This document shows positions 16,873 to 25,292 of a stretch of 64,000 nt of DNA, piece after piece. The notes beneath the pieces are model-generated. The model ran no database searches. It saw only the letters and a program-made list of their open reading frames with translations, and was not told where the DNA came from. Both the position numbers and the translations under genes were made by a program. The stretch is taken from assembly GCA_002021875.1 (NCBI GenBank), contig CP018627.1:7502001-7566000 (forward strand), written 5' to 3'. How positions within the stretch are numbered: the stretch's first letter is position 1; every line of letters begins with the position of its first letter. The DNA comes from Streptomyces hygroscopicus. GTDB lineage: Bacteria; Actinomycetota; Actinomycetes; Streptomycetales; Streptomycetaceae.

Positions 16873-16902
16873 AGTCTGCCGTGCCCGCGGGCCGTACGTC
16901 AG
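16873..16902 (-). promoter_or_regulatory. Promoter of the AfsR-like paralogue, CTGACG-N18-CAGACT
   Basis: The hexamers on the minus strand at 16902-16897 and 16878-16873 have the same 18-base spacing and similar flanks as the afsR promoter, consistent with duplication of gene and promoter together. Confidence 0.55.
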
Positions 16903-16957
16903 TAAAGAGTTCGACGTGTCCGTGGCATCCCCCGATCCTGGCGGGAGGCGTCCAGTG

Positions 16958-16976
16958 AGCTGACGATCCGTCAGAT
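16958..16976. promoter_or_regulatory. Regulon operator site B
   Basis: AGCTGACG ATC CGTCAGAT, one mismatch to the consensus dyad. It ends 18 bases before the amidohydrolase ATG. A -10-like TACCGT (16986-16991) lies just before the ATG at 16995, so the transcript start should be at or just inside the start codon and the mRNA probably leaderless. Confidence 0.65.
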
Positions 16977-16994
16977 CGGCGCTACCGTGCAGTC

Positions 16995-18224
16995 ATGGAG
17001 AGCTTCCCGAAGATAATCTCGGTGGACGACCACACGGTTGAGCCCCCTCACGTCTGGCGGGACCGCCTCCCGTCGAGGTACCGCGACACCGGGCCGCGCA
17101 TCGTCCGGGCGCCGCTGAAGGAGATGACCTTCATCGGCGGCCGGTTCGCCCCGAAGATGGGTGCGCCAGGGGACGACGGGCCGCTCGCGGACTGGTGGGT
17201 GTACGAGGAGCTGCACCGGCCGCTGACCCGGCTGGACACCGCCGTCGGATACGACCGGGACGAGGTCAAACTCGAGGCCATCACCTACGAGCAGATGCGG
17301 CCCGGCTCCTTCTCGGTGCCCGACCGGCTCGCGGACATGGACGTCAACCACGTCCAGTCGGCGCTCTGCTTCCCGACCTTCCCCCGCTTCTGCGGGCAGA
17401 CCTTCACCGAGGCCGCCGACCGCGAGCTGGGGCTGCTCGGCGTCCGGGCGTACAACGACTGGATGGTGGAGGAGTGGTGCGGCCCCGAGGCCCGGGGCAG
17501 GCTGATCCCGCTGATCATCGTCCCGCTGTGGGACGCCGAGCTGGCCGCCGCCGAGGTGCGGCGGAACGCGGCGCGCGGGGTGCGGGCCGTCTGCTTCTCG
17601 GAGATCCCGCCGAACCTGGGGCTGCCGTCGATCCACACCGACGACTGGGACCCGTTCCTCGCCGCGTGCGACGAGACCGGCACGGTCATCGCGATGCACA
17701 TCGGCTCCTCCTCACGGATGCCCTCGACCTCCGCGGACGCGCCCCCCGCGGTCGGCTCCACGATCACCTTCGCCAACTGCTGCTTCTCGATGGTCGACTG
17801 GCTGATGAGCGGGAAGTTCGAGCGCTTCCCCGACCTCAAGGTGATGTACGCGGAGGGCCAGATCGGCTGGATCCCCTACATCCTCGAGCGCGCCGATGTG
17901 GTGTGGGAGGAGAACCGGGGCTGGGGCGGAGTGGCCGACAAGGTGCTGCGCCCGCCGTCCGAGCTGTTCGCGGAGCATGTGTACGGATGCTTCTTCGACG
18001 ACGCCTTCGGGCTGCGCAACCTCGACGCGATCGGGGTCGGCAACGTGCTGTACGAGACGGACTATCCGCACTCCGACTCCACCTGGCCAAAGTCCCGCGA
18101 GGTGGGCGAGGCGCAGATGGGGCATCTGGCGCCGGACGTCGTGGAGCGGATCGTGCGCGGCAACGCGATCGACCTGCTGGGGCTCACGGCGGACGGGCTC
18201 TGGGCGGGGGCGCCGGGGGTGTAG
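16995..18224 (+). CDS. Amidohydrolase-family protein (COG2159/ACMSD-like)
   Basis: The 409-aa TIM-barrel metallohydrolase has SVDDHTVEPPHVW at the N-terminus (DDH where many relatives have DxH), a barrel His in VIAMHIGSSS, and a C-terminal NVLYETDYPHSDSTWP carrying the conserved Asp. Members of this group include decarboxylases and hydrolases of cyclic or aromatic acids. Closely similar proteins occur in actinobacterial steroid-type gene clusters, but the substrate is unknown. It is preceded by operator site B and no evident ribosome site, consistent with leaderless translation. It is transcribed away from the AfsR paralogue. Confidence 0.8.
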   Translation: MESFPKIISVDDHTVEPPHVWRDRLPSRYRDTGPRIVRAPLKEMTFIGGRFAPKMGAPGDDGPLADWWVYEELHRPLTRLDTAVGYDRDEVKLEAITYEQMRPGSFSVPDRLADMDVNHVQSALCFPTFPRFCGQTFTEAADRELGLLGVRAYNDWMVEEWCGPEARGRLIPLIIVPLWDAELAAAEVRRNAARGVRAVCFSEIPPNLGLPSIHTDDWDPFLAACDETGTVIAMHIGSSSRMPSTSADAPPAVGSTITFANCCFSMVDWLMSGKFERFPDLKVMYAEGQIGWIPYILERADVVWEENRGWGGVADKVLRPPSELFAEHVYGCFFDDAFGLRNLDAIGVGNVLYETDYPHSDSTWPKSREVGEAQMGHLAPDVVERIVRGNAIDLLGLTADGLWAGAPGV

Positions 18225-18231
18225 CGCCGGG

Positions 18232-18251
18232 CCGCCGTGCGTGGACGGCGG
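18232..18251 (+). terminator. Hairpin after the amidohydrolase gene
   Basis: CCGCCGT (18232-18238) and ACGGCGG (18245-18251) form a perfect 7-bp stem with a six-base loop, beginning eight bases after the stop codon. Confidence 0.55.
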
Positions 18252-18365
18252 GGTGGTCACGGAGGAGCAAGAAAGCGGTCACTGCCGGTCAATGACATCC
18301 TCCGGGTGCTCCGGCAGGCTGTGGGGCATACCGGCCCTCCCCCTCCCAACGCCGTCACCCACCCC

Positions 18366-19412
18366 TTACGAAGTGACAGGGGCCGTGGGTGGTGCGGAGG
18401 GCCGGGAGTCCGTGCGCACCGGGCGCCGCGGGGTTGCGCCCGGCGCGCTGGACACCAGTGCCAGGTGGCGGTAGTCGCTGGGCGGCATGCCGTACGCGGC
18501 GCGGAAGGCGCGGCTGAAGACGGCGGGGTGGGCGAAGCCCCAGCGGGCGGCGAGTTCGTGGATGGGGACGGTGTACAGGCCCGGGTCGGTGAGGTCGCGC
18601 CGGACGCGGTCCAGCCGCTGCTGCCGGATCCATGCGGAGACCGTGGTGTCGCGGGCGCGGAAGAGGCGGTGCAGATAGCCGACGGAGATGTGGTGCGCGG
18701 CGGCGATGGTGGCCGGTGACAGCCGTGGGTCGGACAGGTTCCGCTGGATGAAGCTCTGCAGCCGTAAGGCCAGGGTGTGCCGGCGGGTCTCGGGCGGCAG
18801 GGCGTCGTCGGCCTCGACGGCCTGGGCGAGCAGCGCCGCCGCCAGGTCGATCAGTACGGTCCCCAGGCGCGGGCCATCGGAGGGGCCGTAGGAGCCGCGG
18901 TCCGCGGCCAGCCGGGCGAGGAATCCGGTCAGCAGGGCGCCGACGCCCTCGCGCGCCGGGATGGGCTGGGCGAGCAGCCGGTCGATCCGGTCGTGCGGGA
19001 CCGGGATCAGGGCCTTGGGGATCTCCAGGCCCACGCCTCCGGGAGGGCCGCCGAAGGCCAGGCAGTCGAAGGGGCGCGAGGTGTCGACGACGTAGAGCCC
19101 CTGCGCGCTGTGCGCGGCCTCCTGGCGGGACTGAGAGACCTGGAGGTTTCCCTCCTGGATGAACGAGAAGTGGTACAGCTCGGGGTCGGACTGCCGGATC
19201 AGCTTGGGCGTCCGCCGGAAGTTCATCTCACGGAACTTCGTGGGCCACACGGAGGCGGCGCCGAACTCGAGGATGCGCACCTCTCCCCGGAAGTCACGGG
19301 TGTGGTCGCTGCTCATCTCCATCGGCGCCATGAGTTGTGCCATCTGCTCACGCCAGAAGTCGAACCGATCCGCTCTGGGCAGATCGTCGCAGCGGAAGAC
19401 CGTCTCGATCAT
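18366..19412 (-). CDS. AraC-family transcriptional regulator
   Basis: The 348-aa protein has an N-terminal AraC-binding-like sensor (RFDFWREQMAQL and similar segments) and a C-terminal double helix-turn-helix from about residue 215, including ATIAAAHHISVGYLHRLFRA and IHELAARWGFAHPAVFSRAF, the conserved second-HTH signature. ATG 19412 is chosen (GTG 19415 adjacent) behind AGAGGGG. It faces LLM oxidoreductase 1 across a 212-bp divergent region containing operator site C, but the dyad there is of a TetR-like kind. Whether this protein controls the surrounding catabolic genes is not shown by the sequence. Confidence 0.85.
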   Translation of the reverse strand: MIETVFRCDDLPRADRFDFWREQMAQLMAPMEMSSDHTRDFRGEVRILEFGAASVWPTKFREMNFRRTPKLIRQSDPELYHFSFIQEGNLQVSQSRQEAAHSAQGLYVVDTSRPFDCLAFGGPPGGVGLEIPKALIPVPHDRIDRLLAQPIPAREGVGALLTGFLARLAADRGSYGPSDGPRLGTVLIDLAAALLAQAVEADDALPPETRRHTLALRLQSFIQRNLSDPRLSPATIAAAHHISVGYLHRLFRARDTTVSAWIRQQRLDRVRRDLTDPGLYTVPIHELAARWGFAHPAVFSRAFRAAYGMPPSDYRHLALVSSAPGATPRRPVRTDSRPSAPPTAPVTS

Positions 19413-19548
19413 CACGTGCCCCTCTGTGTGCCCCTTACTGTGCCCCCCGTGGTGGCCCCTGAACGGGGCGGCGGGCGTTGGGCCCGAGGTCCGAACGTTC
19501 GTACGCTAGCAGGGCCTCCCAATGCGGGACGAGGACGCCATACCCCTT

Positions 19549-19567
19549 GTCTGATGGACCGTCAGAT
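19549..19567. promoter_or_regulatory. Regulon operator site C
   Basis: GTCTGATG GAC CGTCAGAT: right half perfect, left half with two mismatches. It lies 57 bases before the start of LLM oxidoreductase 1. Confidence 0.6.
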
Positions 19568-19624
19568 ACCACCATGGCCGACGTCCGATATGACGATGGC
19601 GGTCCACCGACGAGGAGGCCCGGC

Positions 19625-20572
19625 ATGCGCGTCCTGCCCCGGGGCCGGTTGAGCTACGGCATGCAGTTGCCCGTCCAGTCGCAGTCCACCCTTTACGCCG
19701 AGCCGTGGGAGGCGGAGGCCGGCCCGGCCGAGCTGCTCGCGGTCGCCCGCGCCGCCGACCGGCTCGGCTTCGCCTACCTCGCCGTCTGCGACCACGTCGC
19801 GATCCCGCGGCGGCTGGCCGCCGCCATGGGCACCGTCTGGTACGACCCGGTGGCCACCCTCGGCTGGCTCGCCGCGGCCACCGAGCGGGTGCGGCTGCTC
19901 AGCCATGTGGCGGTCGCCGCGCTGCGGCATCCGCTGCTGTCCGCCAAGCAGTACGCGACGCTCGACCACCTCTCCGGCGGCCGGCTGATCCTCGGGGTCG
20001 GCGCCGGGCATGTGCGGGAGGAGTTCGAGGCCCTCGGGGTGGACTTCGCCCGGCGCGGGGCGCTGCTGGACGAGACGGTCGACGCGCTGAAGGCGGCGCT
20101 GGGGCCCGAGGAGTTCCCCGGCTTCCGCGGGGAGCGGTTCGCGTTCAGCGGTCTGGGGCAGGCCCCGCGCCCCGTCCAGACGCCGCGGCCCCCGCTGTGG
20201 ATCGGCGGCTCCTCGCCCGCGGCGGTGCGCCGGGCGGCGATCCGGGGCGACGGCTGGCTGCCGCAGGGCGATCCGCGGGACCGGCTGCCCGGCCAGCTCG
20301 CCCGGCTGCGCGCGCTGCGGGAAGAAGCGGGGATCGACGAGCCCGCCGAGATCGGCGCGATCACCGAACCGCTGTACGTGGGCGAGCCCGGCTGGGACGT
20401 GGGGCGCCGCACCCTGACCGGCGCGCCGGAGCCGCTGGCCGAGAGCCTGCGCGCGTACGCCGCGATGGGGGTGGACCAGATCCAGGTGCGGTTCCGCTGC
20501 CGGGACCACACCGAACTGACCGACCAGATGGCGGCCTTCGCCGCCGATGTCGCTCCGCACCTCGATGACTAG
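19625..20572 (+). CDS. LLM-class flavin/F420-dependent oxidoreductase 1
   Basis: The 315-aa luciferase-like TIM-barrel protein contains LGFAYLAVCDHVAIPRRL, VRLLSHVAVAALRHPLLSAK and the strongly conserved DHLSGGRLILGVGAGHVREE, and ends with AAMGVDQIQVRF. This subgroup usually uses F420 (known of the family; not proven here). ATG 19625 follows GAGGAGG five bases upstream; an earlier in-frame start would read through operator C. It is followed after ten bases by an SDR gene, so the two form an operon. The F420 gene fbiC is 8 kb away. Confidence 0.85.
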   Translation: MRVLPRGRLSYGMQLPVQSQSTLYAEPWEAEAGPAELLAVARAADRLGFAYLAVCDHVAIPRRLAAAMGTVWYDPVATLGWLAAATERVRLLSHVAVAALRHPLLSAKQYATLDHLSGGRLILGVGAGHVREEFEALGVDFARRGALLDETVDALKAALGPEEFPGFRGERFAFSGLGQAPRPVQTPRPPLWIGGSSPAAVRRAAIRGDGWLPQGDPRDRLPGQLARLRALREEAGIDEPAEIGAITEPLYVGEPGWDVGRRTLTGAPEPLAESLRAYAAMGVDQIQVRFRCRDHTELTDQMAAFAADVAPHLDD

Positions 20573-20582
20573 GGAGAACGGA

Positions 20583-21365
20583 ATGGGCAAGCTGGACGGG
20601 CGGGTCGTCGTCATCACCGGGGCGGCGCGCGGACAAGGTGAGCACGAGGCACGGCTGTTCGTGGCGGAGGGCGCGCGGGTGGTCCTCTGCGACGTGCTGG
20701 ACGAGCCGGGCGAGGCGCTGGCCAAGGAGCTGGGCGAGAGCGCCCGCTTCGTCCATCTGGACGTGGGCCGGGAGGACGACTGGAACGCCGCCGTCGAGGC
20801 CGCGAAGGACGCCTTCGGCGCGGTCGACGGCCTGGTCAACAACGCCGGGATCCTCCGCTTCAACGAGCTGGTCAGCACCCCGCTCACGGAGTATCTGGAG
20901 GTGGTCCAGGTCAACCAGGTCGGGGCGTTCCTGGGGATGCGGACCCTCGCGCCGGAGCTGGCGGCGGCGGGCGGCGGGACGATCGTGAACACCGCCTCGT
21001 ACGTCGCCCTGTCCGGTATGGCCTTCCTCACCTCGTACGCCGCGACGAAGGCGGCCGTGGTGGGGATGACGCGGGTGGCCGCGATGGAGCTCGCGGACAA
21101 GGGCATCCGGGTCAACGCGATATGCCCGGGCGCGATCGACACCCCCATGACCAACCCGGCCCAGCTCGACCCGGGCGCCGACACCGCGGAGGCGTCGGCG
21201 GCGGTCGACGAGCTGTACCGCAAGCTGGTGCCGCTGGGCCGGATCGGCCGCCCGGAGGAGGTGGCGCGGCTGGCGCTCTTCCTGTCGTCGGAGGACTCGT
21301 CGTATGTGACGGGCCAGCCGTTCGTCGTCGACGGCGGCTGGCTGACCGGCGTCTCGGTCTTCTAG
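20583..21365 (+). CDS. Short-chain dehydrogenase/reductase 1 (3-alpha/20-beta-HSD-like)
   Basis: The 260-aa classical SDR has cofactor loop TGAARGQG, NNAG in LVNNAGIL, a catalytic Ser in TASYVALSG, YAATK, and the C-terminal YVTGQPFVVDGGW. The Asp in VVLCDVLDE after the second strand favours NAD over NADP. The overall sequence resembles Streptomyces 3-alpha/20-beta-hydroxysteroid dehydrogenase as I recall it, but specificity for a steroid is inference. ATG 20583 follows GGGAGAA and lies ten bases after the LLM1 stop. Confidence 0.88.
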   Translation: MGKLDGRVVVITGAARGQGEHEARLFVAEGARVVLCDVLDEPGEALAKELGESARFVHLDVGREDDWNAAVEAAKDAFGAVDGLVNNAGILRFNELVSTPLTEYLEVVQVNQVGAFLGMRTLAPELAAAGGGTIVNTASYVALSGMAFLTSYAATKAAVVGMTRVAAMELADKGIRVNAICPGAIDTPMTNPAQLDPGADTAEASAAVDELYRKLVPLGRIGRPEEVARLALFLSSEDSSYVTGQPFVVDGGWLTGVSVF

Positions 21366-21433
21366 GGCCCCTCCGGGTCCGGCGCGGCTGCGGCCCTTGA
21401 CGGTCCCTGTCCGCGGTGTCAGAGTCAATCAAA

Positions 21434-21452
21434 ATCTGACGATCCGTCAGAT
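21434..21452. promoter_or_regulatory. Regulon operator site D (perfect palindrome)
   Basis: ATCTGACG ATC CGTCAGAT, both half-sites perfect. It lies 26 bases before the ATG of LLM oxidoreductase 2, in the 113-bp gap after SDR 1. Confidence 0.7.
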
Positions 21453-21478
21453 CGAGTCGTCTGAGGCGGTGAACCTCC

Positions 21479-22606
21479 ATGGAATTCGGACTCTTTGTGC
21501 AGGGATACGTCCCCGAAAGCCGACGCCGAACCGACCCCGAGGCCGAGCACCACGCGCTCCTCGAGGAGACCGAGTACGTCATCCAGGCCGACCGGTCCGG
21601 CTTCAAGTACGCATGGGCCTCCGAGCACCACTTCCTGGAGGAGTACTCCCACCTCTCCGCGAACGATGTCTACCTCGGCTATCTCGCCCACGCCACCGAG
21701 CGCATCCACCTGGGCTCCGGCATCTTCAACCCGCTGCCGCAGGTCAACCACCCGGTCAAGGTCGCCGAGAAGGTCGCGATGCTCGACCACCTCTCCGGCG
21801 GCCGGTTCGAGTTCGGCTCCGGCCGGGGCGCGGGCAGCCACGAGATCCTCGGCTTCCTCCCGGGGATCACCGACATGAACGCCACCAAGGAGATCTGGGA
21901 AGAGACGATCGCCGAGTTCCCCAAGATGTGGCTGCAGGACGAGTACCAGGGCTTCGCGGGCAAGCACTGGTCGCTGCCGCCGCGCAAGGTGCTGCCCAAG
22001 CCGTACGGGGGCTCCCACCCGGCGATGTGGTACGCGGCCGGATCGCCGCCCTCGTACGCGATGGCCGGCAAGAAGGGCCTCGGCGTGCTCGGCTTCTCCA
22101 TCCAGAAGGTCTCCGACATGGAGTGGGTCCTCGACTCCTACAAGAACGCGATCAAGGAGGCCGAGCCGGTCGGCGGCTTCGTCAACGACAACGTGATGGT
22201 CACCTCCACCGCGATCTGCGCGGAGACCCATGCCAAGGCCGTCGAGATCGCGGTCGGCGGCGGGCTCAACTATCTGCAGTCGCTGCTCTTCCGCTACCAC
22301 GACACCTTCCCCCGCCCGGACGGCATCCCGGAGTGGCCCGAGCTGCTGCCGGAGTACACCGAGGAGATCATCGAACTCCTCATCGCCGAGGAGCTGATGA
22401 TCTGCGGCGACCCGGACGAGGTCTTCCGCCAGTGCAAGCGGTGGGAACAGGCCGGGGCCGACCAGCTGTCGTTCGGGCTGCCGATCGGGATCGGCTACGA
22501 GGACACGATGAACACGGTCAAGCTCATCGGCGAGCACGTCATCCCGAAGATCGACACCGATCCGGTGCACCGCACGACCCGCTTCCGCCACGCCGGGACC
22601 CGGTAG
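21479..22606 (+). CDS. LLM-class flavin-dependent oxidoreductase 2
   Basis: The 375-aa luciferase-like monooxygenase/reductase fold carries FKYAWASEHHFLEEYSHLSA, IHLGSGIFNPLPQVNHPVKV and LDHLSGGRFEFGSGRGAGSH, all typical of the bacterial luciferase family. It is of the long type resembling actinobacterial proteins in steroid-type regulons and only distantly like LLM 1. A weak GAGGCGG precedes the ATG. Its stop codon lies within the first unit of a tandem repeat (22603-22740) leading to the next gene. Flavin versus F420 use cannot be settled from sequence. Confidence 0.85.
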   Translation: MEFGLFVQGYVPESRRRTDPEAEHHALLEETEYVIQADRSGFKYAWASEHHFLEEYSHLSANDVYLGYLAHATERIHLGSGIFNPLPQVNHPVKVAEKVAMLDHLSGGRFEFGSGRGAGSHEILGFLPGITDMNATKEIWEETIAEFPKMWLQDEYQGFAGKHWSLPPRKVLPKPYGGSHPAMWYAAGSPPSYAMAGKKGLGVLGFSIQKVSDMEWVLDSYKNAIKEAEPVGGFVNDNVMVTSTAICAETHAKAVEIAVGGGLNYLQSLLFRYHDTFPRPDGIPEWPELLPEYTEEIIELLIAEELMICGDPDEVFRQCKRWEQAGADQLSFGLPIGIGYEDTMNTVKLIGEHVIPKIDTDPVHRTTRFRHAGTR

Positions 22607-22740
22607 CCGCGGACGCGAGAGCGAGACTCCGTAGCCGCGGAGGCGCGAGCAGAGACTCCGTAGCCGCAGAGCGAGAGCAGAGCCCCAGCAGCCGCAGACG
22701 TGCGTGCCGAGACCCAGCAGCCGCAGACGCGAGAAGGGAT
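22603..22740 (+). repeat. Five tandem 28-29 bp repeats spanning the LLM2 stop codon and the next ribosome site
   Basis: Units begin GTAGCCGCGG or GCAGCCGCAG at 22603, 22631, 22660, 22688 and 22717. The LLM2 stop codon TAG is the second to fourth base of unit 1; units 2 and 3 repeat it. The last unit ends in GAGAAGGGA, which serves as ribosome site for GTG 22747. The array looks like serial duplication of a gene boundary. Confidence 0.85.
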
Positions 22741-22746
22741 CCACCC

Positions 22747-24489
22747 GTGCTCGACCACCTGATCAAGGGCGCCACCGTGGCGGACGGCACCGGCGCGCCC
22801 TCCTACGTCGCCGACGTCGGCATCCGGGACGGCCGGATCGTGGCCATCGCCGAGCCCGGGACCGTCACCGAACCGGCGCGGTCCGCCGAGGACGCCACCG
22901 GGCTCATCCTCGCGCCCGGGTTCGTCGACCCGCACACCCACTACGACGCCCAGCTTTTCTGGGATCCGTACGCCACCCCCTCCATGAACCACGGCGTGAC
23001 CACCGTCGCGGGCGGCAACTGCGGCTTCACCCTCGCTCCGCTCAACCCCGACCGGCCCGGCGACGCCGACTACACCCGGCGGATGATGAGCCGGGTCGAG
23101 GGCATGTCGCTGGTGGCGCTGGAGCAGGGCGCGCCCTGGAACTGGCACGGCTTCGGCGAGTACCTGGACGCGCTGGAGGGCCGGATCGCCGTCAACGCGG
23201 GCTTCATGGTGGGGCACTGCGCGCTGCGCCGCCATGTGATGGGCGAGGACGCGATCGGCGGACAGCCCACGCCCGCGCAGCTGGAGGAGATGCTGCTCCT
23301 CTTCCACGAGGCGATGGACGCGGGGGCGTGGGGGCTGTCCACCACCCAGTCCTCGACCCACTCGGACGGGGACGGACAGCCGGTCGCCTCCCGTCACGCG
23401 GGGCCCGAGGAGCTCCTGGCGCTCTCCCGGGCCGTCGGCGAACACGAGGGGACGCAGATCGAGGCGATCGTGGCGGGCTGTCTCGACCAGTTCGCCGACG
23501 AGGAGATCGATCTGCTGGTGGAGATGAGCGCGGCCGCCGGCCGCCCGCTCAACTGGAACGTCCTGACCATCGACGCGGCCGTCCCCGAGCGGGTGCCGCG
23601 CCAGCTCCAGGCCAGCGAACGGGCCCGTAAGGCGGGCGGCAGGATCGTCGCGCTCACCATGCCGATCCTCACCCCCATGAACATGTCGCTCGGCACCTTC
23701 TGCGCGCTGAACCTCATCCCGGGCTGGGGCGACATCCTGGGGCTGCCGATCCCGGAGCGGATCGCGAAGCTCCGCGACCCGGACGTGCGGGCGGAGATGC
23801 TGCGCCGCGCGAGCGGCCCCGAGGCCGGGGTCTTCCGCCGGCTCACCCACTTCGGGCGGTACGTCATCGGCGACACCTACAGCGCGGCCAACGCCGGGCT
23901 GACCGGCCGGGTCGTCCGCGACATCGCCGCCGAGCGCGGGCAGGAGGACTTCGCCGCACTGGTGGAGATCTGCGCCGCCGACGAGATGCGCACGGTGCTG
24001 TGGCCCATGCCGACCGACAACGACCCGGCGAGCTGGGAGCTGCGACAGCGCACCTGGGAACACGAGGACGTCATGCTCGGCGGCTCGGACGCGGGGGCCC
24101 ATCTGGACCGGATGTGCGGCGCCCCGTACACCACCCGCTTCATCGGCGACTGTCTGCGCGGACGGAAACTGGTCGGCCTGGAGCGGGCGGTACGGATGCT
24201 GACGGACGATCCGGCGCGGCTGCTCGGGCTGCGCGAACGCGGCCGGATCGCCGAGGGCTACCACGCCGACCTGGTCCTCTTCGACCCCGAGCGGATCGAC
24301 GCGGGCCAGGCGCGGCTGGTGCACGACCTGCCGGGCGACAGCCCCCGGCTGGACTCGCGGGCGATGGGGATCGTGAGCGTCCGGGTGGGCGGCACCGAGA
24401 CCATCCGGGACGACGAGATCACCGGCGCGGCGCCGGGACGGGTGCTGCGGTCGGGCCGGGACACGGAGACGGTGAGCACGAGGGGCTGA
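22747..24489 (+). CDS. Amidohydrolase, D-aminoacylase (N-acyl-D-amino-acid deacylase) family
   Basis: The 580-aa metallohydrolase has an N-terminal beta-sandwich part, DHLIKGATVADGTG, leading to the metal motif FVDPHTHYDAQLFWDP, then NHGVTTVAGGNCGFTLAP, and a late metal Asp in VMLGGSDAGAHLD. The C-terminal strand segment (GYHADLVLFDPERI) completes the composite domain. Family members deacylate N-acyl-D-amino acids, but this large actinobacterial branch is functionally open; here it is embedded among LLM and SDR enzymes. GTG 22747 is used with AAGGGA upstream. It is probably cotranscribed with LLM 2 and with SDR 2, which begins four bases after its stop. Confidence 0.82.
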   Translation: MLDHLIKGATVADGTGAPSYVADVGIRDGRIVAIAEPGTVTEPARSAEDATGLILAPGFVDPHTHYDAQLFWDPYATPSMNHGVTTVAGGNCGFTLAPLNPDRPGDADYTRRMMSRVEGMSLVALEQGAPWNWHGFGEYLDALEGRIAVNAGFMVGHCALRRHVMGEDAIGGQPTPAQLEEMLLLFHEAMDAGAWGLSTTQSSTHSDGDGQPVASRHAGPEELLALSRAVGEHEGTQIEAIVAGCLDQFADEEIDLLVEMSAAAGRPLNWNVLTIDAAVPERVPRQLQASERARKAGGRIVALTMPILTPMNMSLGTFCALNLIPGWGDILGLPIPERIAKLRDPDVRAEMLRRASGPEAGVFRRLTHFGRYVIGDTYSAANAGLTGRVVRDIAAERGQEDFAALVEICAADEMRTVLWPMPTDNDPASWELRQRTWEHEDVMLGGSDAGAHLDRMCGAPYTTRFIGDCLRGRKLVGLERAVRMLTDDPARLLGLRERGRIAEGYHADLVLFDPERIDAGQARLVHDLPGDSPRLDSRAMGIVSVRVGGTETIRDDEITGAAPGRVLRSGRDTETVSTRG

Positions 24490-24493
24490 GCCG

Positions 24494-25237
24494 ATGGCAC
24501 GCGCGGCCCTGATCACGGGCGCCTCACGGGGCATCGGGCTCGCCGTGGCGGAGGCGCTGACGGCGGACGGTGCGGCGGTGTGCGTCACGGCGCGGGACCC
24601 GAGGGAGCTGGCCGAGGCCGTACGCCGCCTCGGTCCGCGCGCCATCGCCTGCCCGGGGGACGTGGCGGACCCGGCCCACCTGGAGGCGGCGGTGGCCCGC
24701 ACCCTCGAGGAGTTCGGCCGCCTCGACATCCTGGTCAACAACGCCGCCACCAACGCCCCGCTCGGTCCGCTGATGACGGTGGACCCGCTCGCCTGGCGCA
24801 TGGCCTTCACGGTCAATGTGGAGGCCCCGTTGCGCCTGATCCAGGCGGCATGGCGCGGCTGGATGCGCGACCACGGCGGCGCGGTCGTCAACATCTGCAC
24901 CGAGGGCACCCACGGCGTCGGCCCGGGTATCGGCGCCTACGGCACCGCCAAGACCGCCCTCCTCCGCCTCACCCGCCAGCTCGCCGCCGAACTGGCCCCG
25001 TCGGTCCGCGTCAACGCCGTCTCCCCGGGGCTGGTCCGCACCGAGATGGCCCGCTTCGTCTGGGAGCCCGGCGAGCGCGAGATCGCCGCGGCGCTCCCGC
25101 TGGCCCGGATCGGCGAACCGGAGGACGTGGCGCGCGCGGTCCGCTGGCTGGTCTCGGACGAGGCGTCCTGGATCACCGGCGCGGACCTGGTGGTCGACGG
25201 CGGCCGCCGGGTCCGCGCGGCGCGGCCTATCGGCTGA
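24494..25237 (+). CDS. Short-chain dehydrogenase/reductase 2, Thr at the catalytic Ser position
   Basis: The 247-aa SDR has TGASRGIG, NNAA in place of NNAG, the catalytic pair YGTAK, and WITGADLVVDGG at the end. Thirteen residues before the Tyr, where SDRs have Ser, the sequence reads ICTEGTHG, placing Thr at that position. Thr can replace Ser in some SDRs, so activity may remain. VCVTARDPRE after strand two suggests NADP preference. ATG 24494 lies four bases after the preceding stop; translation is likely coupled. Confidence 0.85.
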   Translation: MARAALITGASRGIGLAVAEALTADGAAVCVTARDPRELAEAVRRLGPRAIACPGDVADPAHLEAAVARTLEEFGRLDILVNNAATNAPLGPLMTVDPLAWRMAFTVNVEAPLRLIQAAWRGWMRDHGGAVVNICTEGTHGVGPGIGAYGTAKTALLRLTRQLAAELAPSVRVNAVSPGLVRTEMARFVWEPGEREIAAALPLARIGEPEDVARAVRWLVSDEASWITGADLVVDGGRRVRAARPIG

Positions 25238-25243
25238 CACGGG

Positions 25244-25266
25244 CCCCGCTGCCGGCACGGCAGGGG
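25244..25266. terminator. Hairpin between convergent SDR 2 and TetR genes
   Basis: CTGCCG and CGGCAG pair over a three-base loop, extended by CCC/GGG across one mismatch. It lies in the 55-bp gap between the two convergent genes. Confidence 0.5.
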
Positions 25267-25292
25267 AGCGGCTCCTGTCCCTGGACCGGGCG

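Noticed and set aside
22603..22740. Repeats of similar length considered as a CRISPR array.
   Set aside because: Units are contiguous and degenerate with no unique spacers; no cas genes are present.
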